Source of the DNA: Diphasiastrum complanatum
Taxonomy: Eukaryota > Streptophyta > Lycopodiopsida > Lycopodiales > Lycopodiaceae
Length of the DNA stretch: 64,000 nucleotides
Direction: 5' to 3'
Assembly: GCA_029204225.1 (NCBI GenBank)
Contig: CM055093.1
Span: 30,207,777-30,271,776 of the forward strand
The translations under genes and the position numbers were made by a program. Of the stretch, positions 22,317 to 34,372 are shown in pieces. Under the pieces are notes generated by a model that had not been told where the DNA came from, did no database searches, and worked only from the letters and a program-made list of their open reading frames with translations. The number at the start of each line of letters is the position of its first letter. Within the stretch, counting starts at the first letter, position 1.

Positions 22317-25266
22317 TCCCTTAAGGTCACGATTGGTGCCTTGACAATCTTTGTCAAGTTTAACAAGTTAAAAAACTTTTGGTGCTTGATCCTAGGCAGA
22401 GCTTTGGTGAATATATCTGCAACCATTTCTATTGTGCAGTAGTATTGAGGAATAACTTGTCCTGAGAAAACTTTTTCCCTAATAAAATGATATTGTATTT
22501 CAATATGCTTAGACCTAGCATGAAATCTGAGATTCAATGACAATGAAATACAACAAATATTGTCACACAGAATAGTGGTAGCATTAAACTGAGTGTGATG
22601 CAGATCATGAAATAGTAGTCCGATCCACATAGCTTCTTTTGAAACTTGGCATGCTGTGATGTACTCCGCTTCGGTTGAAGAGAGTGCAACTGATTTTTGC
22701 TTTCTTGAGTTCTATGAGTTTGGTCCCCTTGCCAGAAAGAAACAGAATTCGGAAGTGGATTTTTCTAGTTGAGGCATTTCCTCCCCAATCTGAGTCGGAG
22801 TAGCCTTGAAGAACCATTGGATCGATAGCATTTCCATCATAGCATAAAACGTGATCTAGACTTCCTTGAGTATATCTCATAACTCTCTTTACTACTTTCC
22901 AATGTAAGATCCTAGGATTAGACATGTATTGACTCAGTGTGCTAATAGTGTATGCTAAATCCGGTCTAGTGCAAAGATCCTATAAGTGAATGATAAGGGT
23001 GCTTCGCTAAGTCGAGTACTTCACTTTCGGTATCCGCACAAGGAGATTTAGTCAATGTCATAGCTGGATCCATTGGAGTATCGATCGGTTTGCAATTAGA
23101 CATATGAATCTTTTCTAGAATGGATTCTAGATATTTCTTCTAGCTGAGATGCATTGAATTGACACCTATGAATTTGAAATAAACATTACAGTCAATTGAA
23201 TTGTTTGCAAATCCTAATTGAATGAGATAAACATTGATTCTTTTGAACCAAGCTCTTGTGGCCTGTTTCAAGCCATAGATTGCTTTGTGCAGTTTGCACA
23301 CTTTGTGCTCTTGGCCTTTGACTTCGAATCCCTTCAGTTGGAAGATATACAGCTCCTCTTCGACATAGCCATTGAGAAAGGTTGTCTTGACATCCATTTG
23401 ATGCATCTGAAGGTTTTTCGCCGCTGCTAGTGCAATGAGTGTCCTAATTGACTGCATTTTGACAACATAATTCACTCTTTGGACTTGAGTGAGTCCTTTA
23501 GCCACTAGTCGTGCTTTCCATTTTGCAATGGAACCATCAGAGTTGATCTTCTTCTTGAAGATCCACTTCGTATTAATAACTCTATTGTGAGTGGGGAAGT
23601 CGACCAGTGTCCAAGTCTGGTTTGTCAAAAGTGAGTTGTACTCGCTTTCCATAGCTTCTACTTCACAACATCCTTGGAGTTAGTTGTTTGGGCCAGGGAC
23701 TCTGGATCTTCTGATGAAGTTCAGAATGATTAAGGTGTATACCTCTCAGGAATAGTTCGAGTTCTCAAGGATCTTTGAATATCTTGTTGACCATATTAGA
23801 ATGGTGTCTCTTCTTGAATTTGTCCAGATTTGCTCAAGCTAGCTTGGTCTAGTCTGGTCTAATGACAGGTGTTGTCGGCTACTCGGCTTTTGTAGCTGTA
23901 GCTACAGGTTCTGCATGAGAGACATCACGAGTGGAAGATTTTATGTTGTGTAAAATAGGATGAAAAAACACATCATCATTTGTAAATGGTTGTTTGAATT
24001 CGTAGAATGTATCTTCCTTCAAGATTACATCCCTTGAAACAAATGCTACATTGGTGAATGGATCATAAACTTTGTAAGCTTTATGTTCATCAGGTTAGCC
24101 AATGAAGAGGCACTTATTTGACCTCTCATCCAATTTCTTCCTAGGCTATTTAGGAACATGAACAAAACATATACAACCAAAAATTTTCAGATGGCTGACA
24201 CTAGGCTTGTGTCCATGCCATACTTGATGAGGAGTTCTATTGTTAGGGAATAGTTCTGACGGTTTGTCTTCGTCAGAGGATTGCTCCTTGAATTCCGCCA
24301 TGTTGGTAGATTTTGGTTGTTTGTGTTGCTGCTTCTTAGCCTCGTTGTAGATCCGGATACGACAGTCTTTGATGTCATGGTTTACTCTCTTGCAATACCT
24401 GCAACAGAGTTTCTTCTTGGATCCGTTGCTCTCTGATTGAGTTGGAGGCTTCTGCTGCTGCTGCTTCTGCACTTGATTCTTGCCCTTGTAGTTGTCCTTC
24501 TTCTTGGTATATAAGGCGAGGGACTTGTCTTTGACGGACAGATCATTGGTCTTTCTCTGCATCTCTTCTTGAAGAAGGTCATCGATGACCTTTTGAAGAG
24601 TCAGGTCAGGTTGAGTGGAGATCATCACAACAAAGTGCTCATAGGACTTTGATAAAGAAGAAAGCAAGGTCATTACAACGTCATCATCCTGAATAGAACA
24701 TCCTACAGTTGACAGTTGATCTAGCAAAGACTTGAAGCTATTGAATTAGACATCCTAAGAGTAAAGAACTTCCTTCTAAGGTGTAACCGTGTAAAAAACT
24801 TCCTTCTAAGGTGTAACCGCGTGGTTACATCTTGAGTCTCATAGAGATTTGTTAGCAAATCTAATGCTTCCTTAGAGAACTTGCATGTGGTAACGTGGGA
24901 AATATGGGAGTCAACCAGATTCAATGTGATTGATGCTAAGGCCTTCTGATCCTTGATCTTCCATGCCTTCACTACGTCATAATCATCATCGTCTTCTAGT
25001 CTCAAGTCAGACCCGTCTAGGACATTCCAAAGGTGTCTACCTATAAGCATTATAGATCTGTTTATACCATTCCTATCTCCAGGTAAGGCATCAGCAGGAC
25101 TTGTGGAAGTTCTGCGATGATCTTTGATCATAGAATTTTGATGAAAGTGCTCTAATTGATCATTGCTAAAATTAGAGCCATACATTGAACTGGTGAAGGC
25201 ACCACCATTATAAGAATTCAAGGTACCGGCAGGCAAATGCTTCCTTTCTGTGTAGCATTGCGCCAT
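22301..25266 (-). pseudogene. Copia element B: gag, RT and RNase H; PR, IN core and RT active site deleted
   Basis: Minus-strand order: gag N-terminus (25266-24721) with a 30-bp tandem duplication near its end; gag C-terminus and zinc knuckle CRYCKRVNHDIKDC (24727-24380). The same open frame then jumps at about 24250 to the distal integrase block NNRTPHQVWHGHKPS ... HLKIFGC, skipping protease and the DDE core. RT follows (23652-23140: TWTLVDFP, KARLVAKG, QMDVKTTFLNG, YGLKQATRAW) but the YVDD segment is gone. After a TAG the sequence resumes at the KKYLESILEK block (about 23140), then YSDSDWGG and RNase H SKHIEIQYHFIREKV (22630-22301). Stops interrupt it; it is inactive. Confidence 0.85.
24763..24822 (-). 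repeat. 30-bp tandem duplication in copia gag
   Basis: Two adjacent 30-bp units differing at a few sites repeat the ten-residue block TRLHLRRKFF in frame in the gag of element B. Confidence 0.9.
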
Positions 25267-26519
25267 AATAAGAATAGCAGTTGGTTAGCTTGACATCCAA
25301 AGTTTCTTTGGTCTCAGGTTTGAACCTCCCCTTGAAAACCAAGAAGCATAATAAGAACAGAAGCAATAAATCTTGTGAAAGCTTGTTCTACTTTCACTAG
25401 ATCCCTGTTCACGACAGGTCAATCGTTTGATGCGTAAATTCGGTCATACTTTCCCGTGCTCTCCAAGCCGAATGAATCATTAACTTGAGGTCTTTTTTTG
25501 GAAAATATTCCCAGCGATTAGAGGCAAAGCTTGAAGGATTGGCAGGCGAATGATGCTAAAGGGACTAGGATGTGAACACAAGAAATAATCGACAAGCGCA
25601 AATTTACACATACGGGTTAAATATTCTACAAACTAATACATTACAAGCATAGGAGACTGTGCACATAGAGACGTGGCGATCGATCTAGAAATCGACAGAG
25701 GAAATATACTTGACACCTGACGTTTTTTTTCAGATTGACGTTAGAAGCACATGCATTGGCAAACTTGATGAGACCTCTGGGAGTTTATATGTTGCGCATA
25801 TAAAAGTTTCTGAAACCTTTGACATCCAATTAGATATTTTCAAAAAATTTGAAGCTCTTGCGCTTGCGCACATGGAATATGGATTATCGTCAGCAAACTA
25901 AATCCATTATAATCTAGTCGATGGTCATCAATTCAAACACTAGTATCCGTGTTTGTATTGAATTTGGTAAGGTTCAAGTAGACATCGATATTTCTTCAGA
26001 CGTCGAGGCTGTTTCCTCCTGATTGCTAACTACCTTGTAGATGCGACTTTGAACTAATATGCAAAATTAAAGAGAGTCACGAAAAGGAAACGTGTATTTC
26101 ACTCACCACATAAGCTGAGAACTACAATTCTAATCAAAGATTCCCAAACCTTAATGGGCAGGACCAACTTCTTGTTCACAAATTGATTCTCTCACAAAGG
26201 AAGATGCATAGGGAACTGACCTTCAAATATACAATGATTTATGAATACCAACATATCTAACTTGGAAAATGAGATGAGAATTAAAGAAACTTACAAAATG
26301 ATAAGCTTCGTGATCACAAATGAGTTCTCACAAAAAGAAGATGCACAGTTCCGAACTAGCCTTATATATACAATGAACGACATATACATTATCGTAGTGA
26401 CTAACACAATGATCAGCTTCGTGCTCAAAATAACAAAGGGTGACTACCTAGAATTAACTCAATCTTGGGGTCTACCGACCTAGAGGATGGTATCCAATGA
26501 GGTAATTTAACTGCAAAAA
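25267..26519. other. No gene supported
   Basis: By position this should hold the leader and 5' LTR of element B, but no LTR match or primer-binding site was found. Frames at 25710-25901 and 26241-26483 have no motif. Two partly similar stretches (around 26105-26210 and 26300-26360, sharing AAGATGCA and CTCACAAA-type blocks) suggest a diverged local duplication. Confidence 0.35.
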
Positions 26520-27498
26520 CATCTTTAAATTCATCCAAGATCTTATCCTTCTCTTTGCACCTGATCTAAGTCCAATGAGTTAAGAATTATAGACAATTCA
26601 CAACTGCTTAGATGCATTTAAAAAAAAACCAAAATGGATTTGGCAAACAAAGAATAAGCCTCATACTATGAATCAAAAATTTCCATTACATTATCATTGA
26701 AATAATTCCAAATGGATGTACATATCTGTCTCCAAACAGTGTAACTAATTTATTACCCTCCTGAAATGAGAGCACATGCTTCTCAAAATCAATATCATGA
26801 GATCTATTAAATAACCATTCATACCCTAGAATAATGTCTGTATGTGCTAAATCTAAAATATAAAAATTAATTAACTCTCTATAGTCTTGAATCCAAAATG
26901 GAAGCTTCAGAACTTTGACATCCCAAGTCTTCAACTCCACACTTGAAGCTAGATATACCTTATATCTATGATCATTGGCTTCAGTTTTCAGGTTGAGTTT
27001 CTACACAAGAAATTTTTTTTTAATGAAATTATGAGTTAAATTCACTATCCACCAATATACTAACTTCATGTCCCTTAATTATATAAGTCTTTCAAATGAA
27101 ATAATTCATTAGGCAAGAACAAAGTAGTACTGAATGAACATTCACACTCACAATCAGTTCTATTAATTTTCAATTTTAGATTCTCTTTACCTGGCATCTC
27201 AATGACTTGAGTTGCGGGTTTCTTTTGCTCTGGGCAGAACTTCATAACATGTCTAGGCTTGTTGCAAACAAAAAACACATTTGTCTTCTTAGTCTTTTTC
27301 TGGGACATATGCTTCTTTAGCTTATATTTTGATGCCATATGATCAAGTGCGTCAAAATATTTGACTTGTTTTCTGTCATGAACTTGTTCGAGTTGGGTAC
27401 CAGTGGATTAGCCTGAAACCACTTCGTGGATGCTACCACCATGAAATCATAAGCTTTCGTGACTCGTACAACGTCATCAAAAGTCTGAAGCACGTTTC
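26520..27498 (-). pseudogene. Ty3/gypsy element D: gag C-terminus, zinc knuckle, protease (distal part)
   Basis: Minus strand: gag continues from the insertion edge at 27498 with a NVLQTFDDVVRVTKAYDF-like block. A single zinc knuckle CNKPRHVMKFC follows (27338-27075), then a retropepsin region whose DSG motif reads VDSE, and the protease core FYILDLAHTDIILGYEWL (26940-26686). Stops and frameshifts are present and RT is absent. The gag continues on the other side of the nested insertion at 38300-38600. Confidence 0.75.
27494..27498 (+). repeat. Target-site duplication of the LARD, left copy
   Basis: GTTTC, repeated at 38300-38304 on the other side of the element. Confidence 0.85.
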
Positions 27499-27974
27499 AG
27501 TTAGAAATCAGAGTTAATCTGATATACATTTTATGTAAGCTCTAAACGTGATGATGCCAAATTATTGTATAGTTTATTTGGTTTATTGTATATGGTTGTG
27601 ATCGGGACGTGACCCGTTAGGATATATTGATCGGGCACTGATCCCGTAGACGACTACTTGGGTTAGCCGGGTAGCCACACGTAGGAAGAAATTAGCCTGT
27701 ACAGTGATTTTGAGTTCATTATGCTATACTCAGGGGCATGTCCTGGGTTTGTCAGTATATGTGGCCATATTGGGCCTAACTCTAGTTTGGCAGGTGGTAG
27801 GCCAATTTAGTGACACCTGTTGAGGCATGCAGTTTGGGGCTTTGCTATATGTACAATGTTTCTTCATAATAGACTTAACTTTTGTTGTGCCATCTTTGAG
27901 AGTTGTTAAGAGTGGCTATGGTGATTGTGTGATGTGATCTGCATAATGCACTAGATCCTAACAGAATTTCAACT
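27499..27974 (+). repeat. LARD 5' LTR (476 bp)
   Basis: Starts AGTTAGAAATC and ends ATTTCAACT. It differs from the right LTR mostly by transitions, many at CG sites. Confidence 0.88.
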
Positions 27975-27986
27975 TGGTATCAGAGC
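27975..27986 (+). promoter_or_regulatory. LARD primer-binding site (tRNA-iMet)
   Basis: TGGTATCAGAGC immediately after the LTR end, complementary to initiator tRNA-Met. Confidence 0.9.
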
Positions 27987-29841
27987 GTCAGGGTGATGCA
28001 GGTATGCACGATCCGGTGGAGCTATGGCATAGCGTCTTTCACCAGAAAAAATAGCACTCGGAGAGTCTCAGGAGAGAGGACTCCATACGGGGTATCGACA
28101 GTCCGGATGGCATGAGACAACAAAGTTCCTTCGATCGAAGCTTCGGGGAAGATCAGAACGATCGTCGTAGGTGGATTCCAGGGAGAATTCACGGAGAAAC
28201 TTGCAGTTTCGATGGTTTCGGGGAAATCATCGATGTTGGCTACGTTATTCACTGTGTGGACAGTCGTTTGGCGTAACGGGGCTTGCAAAGGATTTGCAAA
28301 GAGCAGTGAGAGAGAGCCATAGCAATTTACAGGGTTAGATTGGGTGGAAAACTGAGGAAATTTTTTAAATTTCTAGTTTCGTGGGGTGTTGACGAATTTC
28401 TGGGAAAATTGGCTTCTTTGCAGCCAATATCGCACCAATCAGAGAGCCGTAAATTGCATCAGATGCCTTGAGGTAGGACGACCTCATCCAGGCAGGGAGC
28501 TGCAAGAAGAAGCTCAGGGAAAGCCTGAGTGGAACCCAAGATATCTTCATCTTTCCTCTGCTAGGGTTTACAGGTGGAAAATCAAAGTTCTCTCACTGTG
28601 GGGGATGTTTTTAGGAACTGTAAAAGGATACAGAGGGGCGCCCTGACAACGCGACGTAGCAGCCAAGAGGCCGCGGATGGTCGTGGGCTATTAGAAGAGC
28701 CAGATCTGATTTTGTAGAGGGCTACCATAGCTAACAAGAAGCTTGAAAGCTTGAGGAAGAGAAGATGAAGGAGGAGGACCTCGTGGGTCTGCTCGCGCGC
28801 GAAGGAGGAGTTTTCTCATAATGTATAAAGGGGTGCCGCGGACCTAGGATCATGGATCAACGCGCAGAGGCAGACAGAGCCATTGGATTTGAAGCCATGG
28901 TGATCAATGACTAAGATACATTACTCGGGGAGCAATCTAGACCGTGAGATTAAAGTGGCCAATGAATGCATTTGAATGGGGCCTGAAGGGCAAGGAAGAA
29001 AATAAGTGGCTTTCTTTTCATTAAAAATTTTCAAATGGAAATCCATTGAAGGGACCCAAAATCCAAAATGGACTTCACCTCATTAAAAACTTTAAAATGA
29101 AGAATCAGTTCAAATTTGCAAGGCATTTTGGAAATGGACCTATCTTTGGCTAGAAGGCACCTATTTTGGCCATCCTTGGGCCAAAATGACCCCTGAAACT
29201 GGCTACTCAGAGCCAGCGGACAGAGCGACATCATAGATAGGGAAAAACACGTTTTGAGGACTTTTTGTCACCATTCTATTGAGCGGAGTGCAGGTGACCT
29301 AGTGATGGGCTACATTCGCCATTTGGGTACCGTAGGGCCAAATTCGGGGCAATTTTTGGCTGGTGAAACCTGCTACAAGGCGGTACATTGAGGCATAATC
29401 ACTTCGAAATAATCATTACTTACTCCTGACAGGGTAACAAGGTGTTTAGAAGTGGTAAATGCGGTATGGGAACGAATGGTAGTGGAATTGTGTGGAGAAA
29501 GCTAGTATTGGCGACGAAAGTGTAGTTTGGCGATGGAAGTGCACTTTGGCAACGTGACTACTCATCATTGGCAACAATTTTTACAGGGAAAGCAATCACA
29601 GGTGAGAGGTAGCCATGGTATGTCAGTTACAGGTGAAAAATTCTTGTGATCAGGTTCAACTCTTGGAGTTCGAACCAACCAACGTCAAGTGGCATTTTGG
29701 GGGAACGCTCTCACAGGTATAATCGGCAGTGGCATTGTCGAGTCAGGTGATAGCTGCATTGAAACACGCATCTGTAGCTTGAAAATTTCTCGTTTGGAGG
29801 GAAATATGGGCTAGCTTGGAGGTACACACATATTGGTGGTC
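27987..29841 (+). other. LARD internal domain, left part
   Basis: Non-coding. The longest plus frame (28386-28646, 86 codons) and a minus frame (28022-28288) have no retroelement motif. Contains a purine-rich stretch near 28730-28810. Confidence 0.7.
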
Positions 29842-29846
29842 ACAGG
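29842..29846 (+). repeat. Target-site duplication of the nested copia, left copy
   Basis: ACAGG, repeated at 35045-35049. Confidence 0.93.
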
Positions 29847-30518
29847 TGTAAAAATTACAGCAAATAAGGATCCTAAAACACTTGAAATGATGAGGAAAAC
29901 AATAGATTATGATTTCATAAGATTAGCACTAGTTGAACCATCAAAATCCATCAAAAACATATGCTTGAACCTCACTAAATGGCCCAAATCCTTGAAGAAG
30001 GCTTCACACGTGTGAAAGTACGGCCTCCCACAGTCTGAGTACTGTACACCAGACCTACATTCAATCCTATAATCATTAGTAATCACAAGTACTCAAACAA
30101 TTATGAACATAGAGAGCAATTGCACCATTATGAGAGAAAAAACATGAAATTGCTTGATTGATTTTGGTGAGATATCATCACCTATATATACATGATCCAT
30201 CACGGTTTTGGGCAGGTATGAGTATCCCTAAACCTATCCCTAATGCTAATTTTGGTGGATCTTTCATCCCTACCAAGTTAGGGTTGGAATCTTGGAGATC
30301 CCTCAACAATGCAAAAATTACCAAAAATAGCTCCTATTTTTTCTCCCTTGTATCTAAGCATAATTTGGACTCATTCCAAAGGTTCTAACACTTAGGTCTA
30401 CTTGAGAACATCCTTATGAATGGAATCCTATGCTATTTGGCACGTGTGACAAGCCACATCATGACCACACAAGTCATATGACCAAAACTAGTCAAGCTAG
30501 AATTGTGAATTTTTAACA
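29847..30518 (-). repeat. Nested copia 3' LTR (672 bp)
   Basis: Plus-strand ends TGTAAAAATTACAG and TTTTTAACA. A TATATATA box reading on the minus strand lies at about 30181-30190, as expected of the LTR promoter. Contains the palindrome CACACGTGTG. Confidence 0.95.
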
Positions 30519-30532
30519 CTCCTCCTCACTAT

Positions 30533-30928
30533 CTAGCTTGGTTCAATCATTGCTTTACTAATCACTCCAAGTGATGATATGAACTTCATAAAAGGTGTCT
30601 TTTGAAGTGGTTTAGTAAGTAGATCAGCTACACATTCATTGCTTGGAACATGCTCCAAAGCAATCTCCTTGGCTTGCACCATTTCTCTCACAAAGTGATG
30701 GCATATCTCAATGTGCTTAGATCTTGCATGGAAGATTGGGTTAGATGCAAGGTGTTGGGCTGATATATTGTCATTGTAGATGATTGGTGCCTCCTCTGAA
30801 TCCATGATCTTTAGTTCCACCAATAATCTCTTGATCCAAAGTACCTCCTTTGTAGTGGTTGTCAAAGCTTTGTACTCGGTCTCGGTTGAAGATAGAGATA
30901 TAGTTTCTTGCTTTTTTTTGAAAGCCAT
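30533..30928 (-). pseudogene. Nested copia RNase H C-terminal part, shifted frame
   Basis: 131 codons carrying the copia RNase H end: ISLSSTETEYKAL, VLWIKRLL, DNISAQHLASNPIFHARSKH, FVREMV, ADLLTKPL. It is one frame away from the preceding polyprotein. The two overlap at an A8 run (30910-30918 region), so a one-base indel in that homopolymer separates them. The stop lies 15 bp from the 3' LTR. The RNase H catalytic Asp in SDSDFAGD lies upstream in the 899-codon frame. Confidence 0.9.
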
Positions 30929-33561
30929 GAAACCACACCTTCTCCTATGAAAGTTGAATAGGCACTTGTTGATTTCCTATCCCTCTTGTCCCCTGCAAAA
31001 TCTGAATCACTAAATGCATGAAGGTTAATCACATCTCCTCTATATAGAATCCCAAAATCCAATGTACCCGAGATGTATCTTAGAATCCTCTTAGCCTTTT
31101 TCCAATGGATATTCAATGGCTTTTGCATGGATTGGCTCAACCTACATACACTAAAGCTAAGATCTGGTCTAGTTATAGTGATCCACATTAAGGAACCTAT
31201 AAGTTGCCTAAACAAAGTGATGTCCATGAAGGATCTTTCATCATCTTCATTTGGCACTTTTACATCTTGCTCCATTGGTGTGTCAACACTTTTGCATACT
31301 TCCATCTTAAACTTCTTCAAAAGACTTTGAGCATAGTTTACTTGACTTATAAAGATAAAATCAGACCCTCTAAGTACTTCTATGCCTAAGATGAAGTGAA
31401 GACACCCTAGATCTACCATCTTGAACTCTAAGGATAGATCTATCTTGATTTTTTCAATACCATCAACACTATTTCCACTAATGATGATGTCATCTACATA
31501 AATGAGTAAAAGTACAATACCAACATCATCAAACTTAATGTAAAGAGTGGGATCATATTCACTTTGAACAAAAGAAAGTGAAATAAGATAGCAATGTAGT
31601 CTTGAATTCCAAGATCTCGAGGCTTGCTTCAAGCCATAGATGCTTCTTTGGAGATGGCATACTTTGTTCTCCATTCCATGCTTGATGAACCCTTGTGGCT
31701 GCTCCATATAGATATCCTCTTCCAAAAAACCATTCAAGAAAGCATTAGAGACATCCATTTGGCATAGAATCCATCCAAAATGTGATGCAAGTGCAATGAT
31801 TAGTCTTATTGTGACCATCTTGGCCACGGGTGCAAAAGTTTCCTCATAGTCTATCCCTCTCTCTTGAGCATAACCTTTTGCAACTAATCTTGCTTTATGT
31901 TTGTTAACACTCCCATTTGCATTCAACTTAAGCTTGAAGACCCACTTGCATCCTATTACATTCCTTTGAGGTCTCTCAACAAGCAACCAAGTTTCATTCT
32001 CAATCAAGGCATCATACTCATCCAACATAGCTTTATACCATTCTTTGGAGTTCAATGCATCTTCAACATTAGACGGTTCTTCAAAACTAGATAAAGCATA
32101 AGAAGTGGATGAGATACCCTCAACTTGCTGTCCTTTGCCTTGATATGTGAGCCTTGATGGCTCCACTTTTGCCCTTGAAGATCTCCTTGGTGTGATAGGT
32201 GGGTTTGGTGTTTGCTCCTCCATGAGCTCCTCCTCAAAACCAAGATCTTGCTCCTCGGCTAACATGACAACATTAGTATCCACAAATGCATCCAGCTTAT
32301 AAAGTTTGCCAAGTCTAGTTCCCTTAGCCACTATCTTACCCTTCTTCTTGATGAAACATTCATTTGAAGCAAAGTCAACATTGAAACCATTGTCTACCAT
32401 TTGGCCAACACTTAGTAGATTCTTTGTTATTGTAGGAATGTACAAAACACCTTCTATGTTGATCTTTTTGGAAGATCCTAAGCAAAGGGGAATGCTACCA
32501 ACTCCTTCAATTTTACAAGCTTCATCATTTGCTGTATAGATAGACTTTATAGGTCCATCATAAGATAAGAGAGAAGAGAAAAACTCCCTTTTACTAGTCA
32601 TGTGTGAACTAGCACCCGAGTCAATCCACCAAGGATCTTCTCCTTTGAAGCTTGTTGAAGAAAATATGGACATCATGAGAGAGTCCTCATGTGAAATCTC
32701 CTCCTCCTCCTCTTTGCTCATGTTGGCTTGGCTTTGATCTTGCTTCCTCTTGAAGCATTCCGAGGCATAATGCCCCATCTTGCTACAATAGTAGCACTTC
32801 ACCTTTGATTTGTCCTTCTTGACTTTGGTGGTTGATGGAGATGCCTTTGGGGGTCCTTCTTGATCCTCAAGCTTTGTAGACTTCTTGAATGTTGATCCTT
32901 TGCCTTTGGACTTGCCTTTGCCTTTGGTGAAGAGAGCTTGGTCATCTCCACCTTGGATGGAAAGCCTATCCATCCTCTCTTGCATTTGGCTCCTTCTTGA
33001 TTCCTCGGCCATGAGCGTGCCTTGGAGTTCTTCAAGTATGGGTAGCTTACCCATAATTGCATATCCCTGAACCAAATTGTCAAATTCAAAGCTTAGTCCA
33101 TTCAATATGAGTTGAACAAGCTCTTCATCCTTGATAGGGTCACCTATAAAGGCTAGCTCTTTGTTCAATTCCTTTACTCTTAGGACAAAAGTATGTGCAC
33201 TCTCTCCTTTCTTTTGATAGCTTCTATAGATTTGATTCTTCAAAGCTAACATTCTAGTTTGGTTCTTGGATTCATAGACCTTTTGCAAAGTCTCCCAAGC
33301 ATCTTGAGCTGAAGTGCAATCTCCTACCTCTCTTAAGAGTTCATTTGCAACATTCATTTTTATGCAATGTAGTGCAACATTGCACCTCTTGATGTATTTG
33401 GCTTTTTCTTGAGGATGAATAGGTTCACCCTCCTTACCATTTACAATTTCCATCAGATCTTGCATGATCATGATAGATTCCATTCTAACTTTCCATATGG
33501 AATAGTTAGTTTTGTTGAGCCTTTCATTAGTATCCAAAAGATATGCATTTATAGATGCCAT
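30862..33561 (-). CDS. Copia gag-protease-RT polyprotein without integrase
   Basis: 899 codons. Residues 1-200 are gag (UBN2/DUF4219-like: NYSIWKVRMESIM, AWETLQKVYE, LILNGLSFEFDNLVQ); 256-269 zinc knuckle CYYCSKMGHYASEC; 311-320 protease WWIDSGASSH (Asp-Ser-Gly 314-316). After the block RLGKLYKLDA (416-425) the canonical HHCC zinc region and DDE integrase, usually some 450 residues, are missing. The frame continues through a hydrophilic linker (PRRSSRAK, 458-465) into RT: KARLVAKGYAQ (556-566), QMDVSNAFLNGF (601-612), YGLKQASRSW (642-651), catalytic YVDD (688-691), then the RNase H start SDSDFAGD (851-858). The last 17 or so residues are frameshifted. The start at 33561 follows a 0.8-kb leader from the 5' LTR. 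It is long and intact apart from the homopolymer shift, hence recently expressed. Confidence 0.92.
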   Translation of the reverse strand: MASINAYLLDTNERLNKTNYSIWKVRMESIMIMQDLMEIVNGKEGEPIHPQEKAKYIKRCNVALHCIKMNVANELLREVGDCTSAQDAWETLQKVYESKNQTRMLALKNQIYRSYQKKGESAHTFVLRVKELNKELAFIGDPIKDEELVQLILNGLSFEFDNLVQGYAIMGKLPILEELQGTLMAEESRRSQMQERMDRLSIQGGDDQALFTKGKGKSKGKGSTFKKSTKLEDQEGPPKASPSTTKVKKDKSKVKCYYCSKMGHYASECFKRKQDQSQANMSKEEEEEISHEDSLMMSIFSSTSFKGEDPWWIDSGASSHMTSKREFFSSLLSYDGPIKSIYTANDEACKIEGVGSIPLCLGSSKKINIEGVLYIPTITKNLLSVGQMVDNGFNVDFASNECFIKKKGKIVAKGTRLGKLYKLDAFVDTNVVMLAEEQDLGFEEELMEEQTPNPPITPRRSSRAKVEPSRLTYQGKGQQVEGISSTSYALSSFEEPSNVEDALNSKEWYKAMLDEYDALIENETWLLVERPQRNVIGCKWVFKLKLNANGSVNKHKARLVAKGYAQERGIDYEETFAPVAKMVTIRLIIALASHFGWILCQMDVSNAFLNGFLEEDIYMEQPQGFIKHGMENKVCHLQRSIYGLKQASRSWNSRLHCYLISLSFVQSEYDPTLYIKFDDVGIVLLLIYVDDIIISGNSVDGIEKIKIDLSLEFKMVDLGCLHFILGIEVLRGSDFIFISQVNYAQSLLKKFKMEVCKSVDTPMEQDVKVPNEDDERSFMDITLFRQLIGSLMWITITRPDLSFSVCRLSQSMQKPLNIHWKKAKRILRYISGTLDFGILYRGDVINLHAFSDSDFAGDKRDRKSTSAYSTFIGEGVVSWLSKKSKKLYLYLQPRPSTKL
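32225..32300 (-). other. In-frame integrase deletion junction
   Basis: Marks the place where protease-distal sequence (KLYKLDA) joins pre-RT linker (EEELMEEQTPNPP). The exact breakpoint within about 25 codons cannot be placed without an intact relative. Confidence 0.8.
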
Positions 33562-34359
33562 CTAGTCTCCTAATCAAGGACTTGACACAAATGAAGGTTA
33601 CTTCTATTGATTTGATTGAAGGTCTACCTTATCCCACTTCTTAGGGACCTGAAAAGATCAGTAATAGACTTCCTATAAAGATCTAAGAATGATCTCTAAC
33701 AAAATCAAATCATAGAATACTAGAAACAATGCACTTGCTTGATTGAAGTAGACAATACTAGTAGAATTGCCCCTCTTTCTATAAAGAACATTAAAACTTC
33801 CAAATGATCTGATCAAGAGTGAATTTCAGCAACCTAATATACTTCCAAAATCACTTGTAAAAGATCTAAATGGAACTTAATGAGGATGCAACACAATCTA
33901 CTATCCAATCACAAGCAAAAAATGATCAAAATTGATGAAAAATTGATCTAATTTGGTGCATAAGTCAAGCAATGGTTGGACTGACCCTAAATCACTTTAG
34001 GAGGTGTCTACTACACCTTAGAACAGCCTTGAAGAGTGCCCAAAACTCTGATCTTCCCTCTTCTTGAATGCTAGAAAGCCTCCTCTATGAAATCACCTCC
34101 AAAACTCGCTTAGAAATCAATGCTTGGAGCAAGCAAAACTTGCTATCTTGGTAATGTGAATTGAATTCAACTTTGCCTCTGGTTTTAGACACCTAAACAC
34201 CTGAAAATGAAGTCACACAACACCAATCTCCAATGTATTTGACTCACTTTGAGTTCTAGAATCAATACTAGATGCTAAGATCCAATCTACACAAGATTTA
34301 GATCAAGAATTGTGATCAAATTGAATGAAAACCAAGGATTTAGCTCATTTCAGCCTTTA

Positions 34360-34372
34360 GGCTCTGATACCA
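34360..34372 (-). promoter_or_regulatory. Nested copia primer-binding site (tRNA-iMet)
   Basis: Minus strand TGGTATCAGAGCC directly after the 5' LTR. Confidence 0.95.

Noticed and set aside
30182-30388. 76-codon frame present twice (also at 34684-34914)
   Set aside because: Both copies lie in the copia LTRs and differ by the single LTR mismatch; LTR sequence is not coding.
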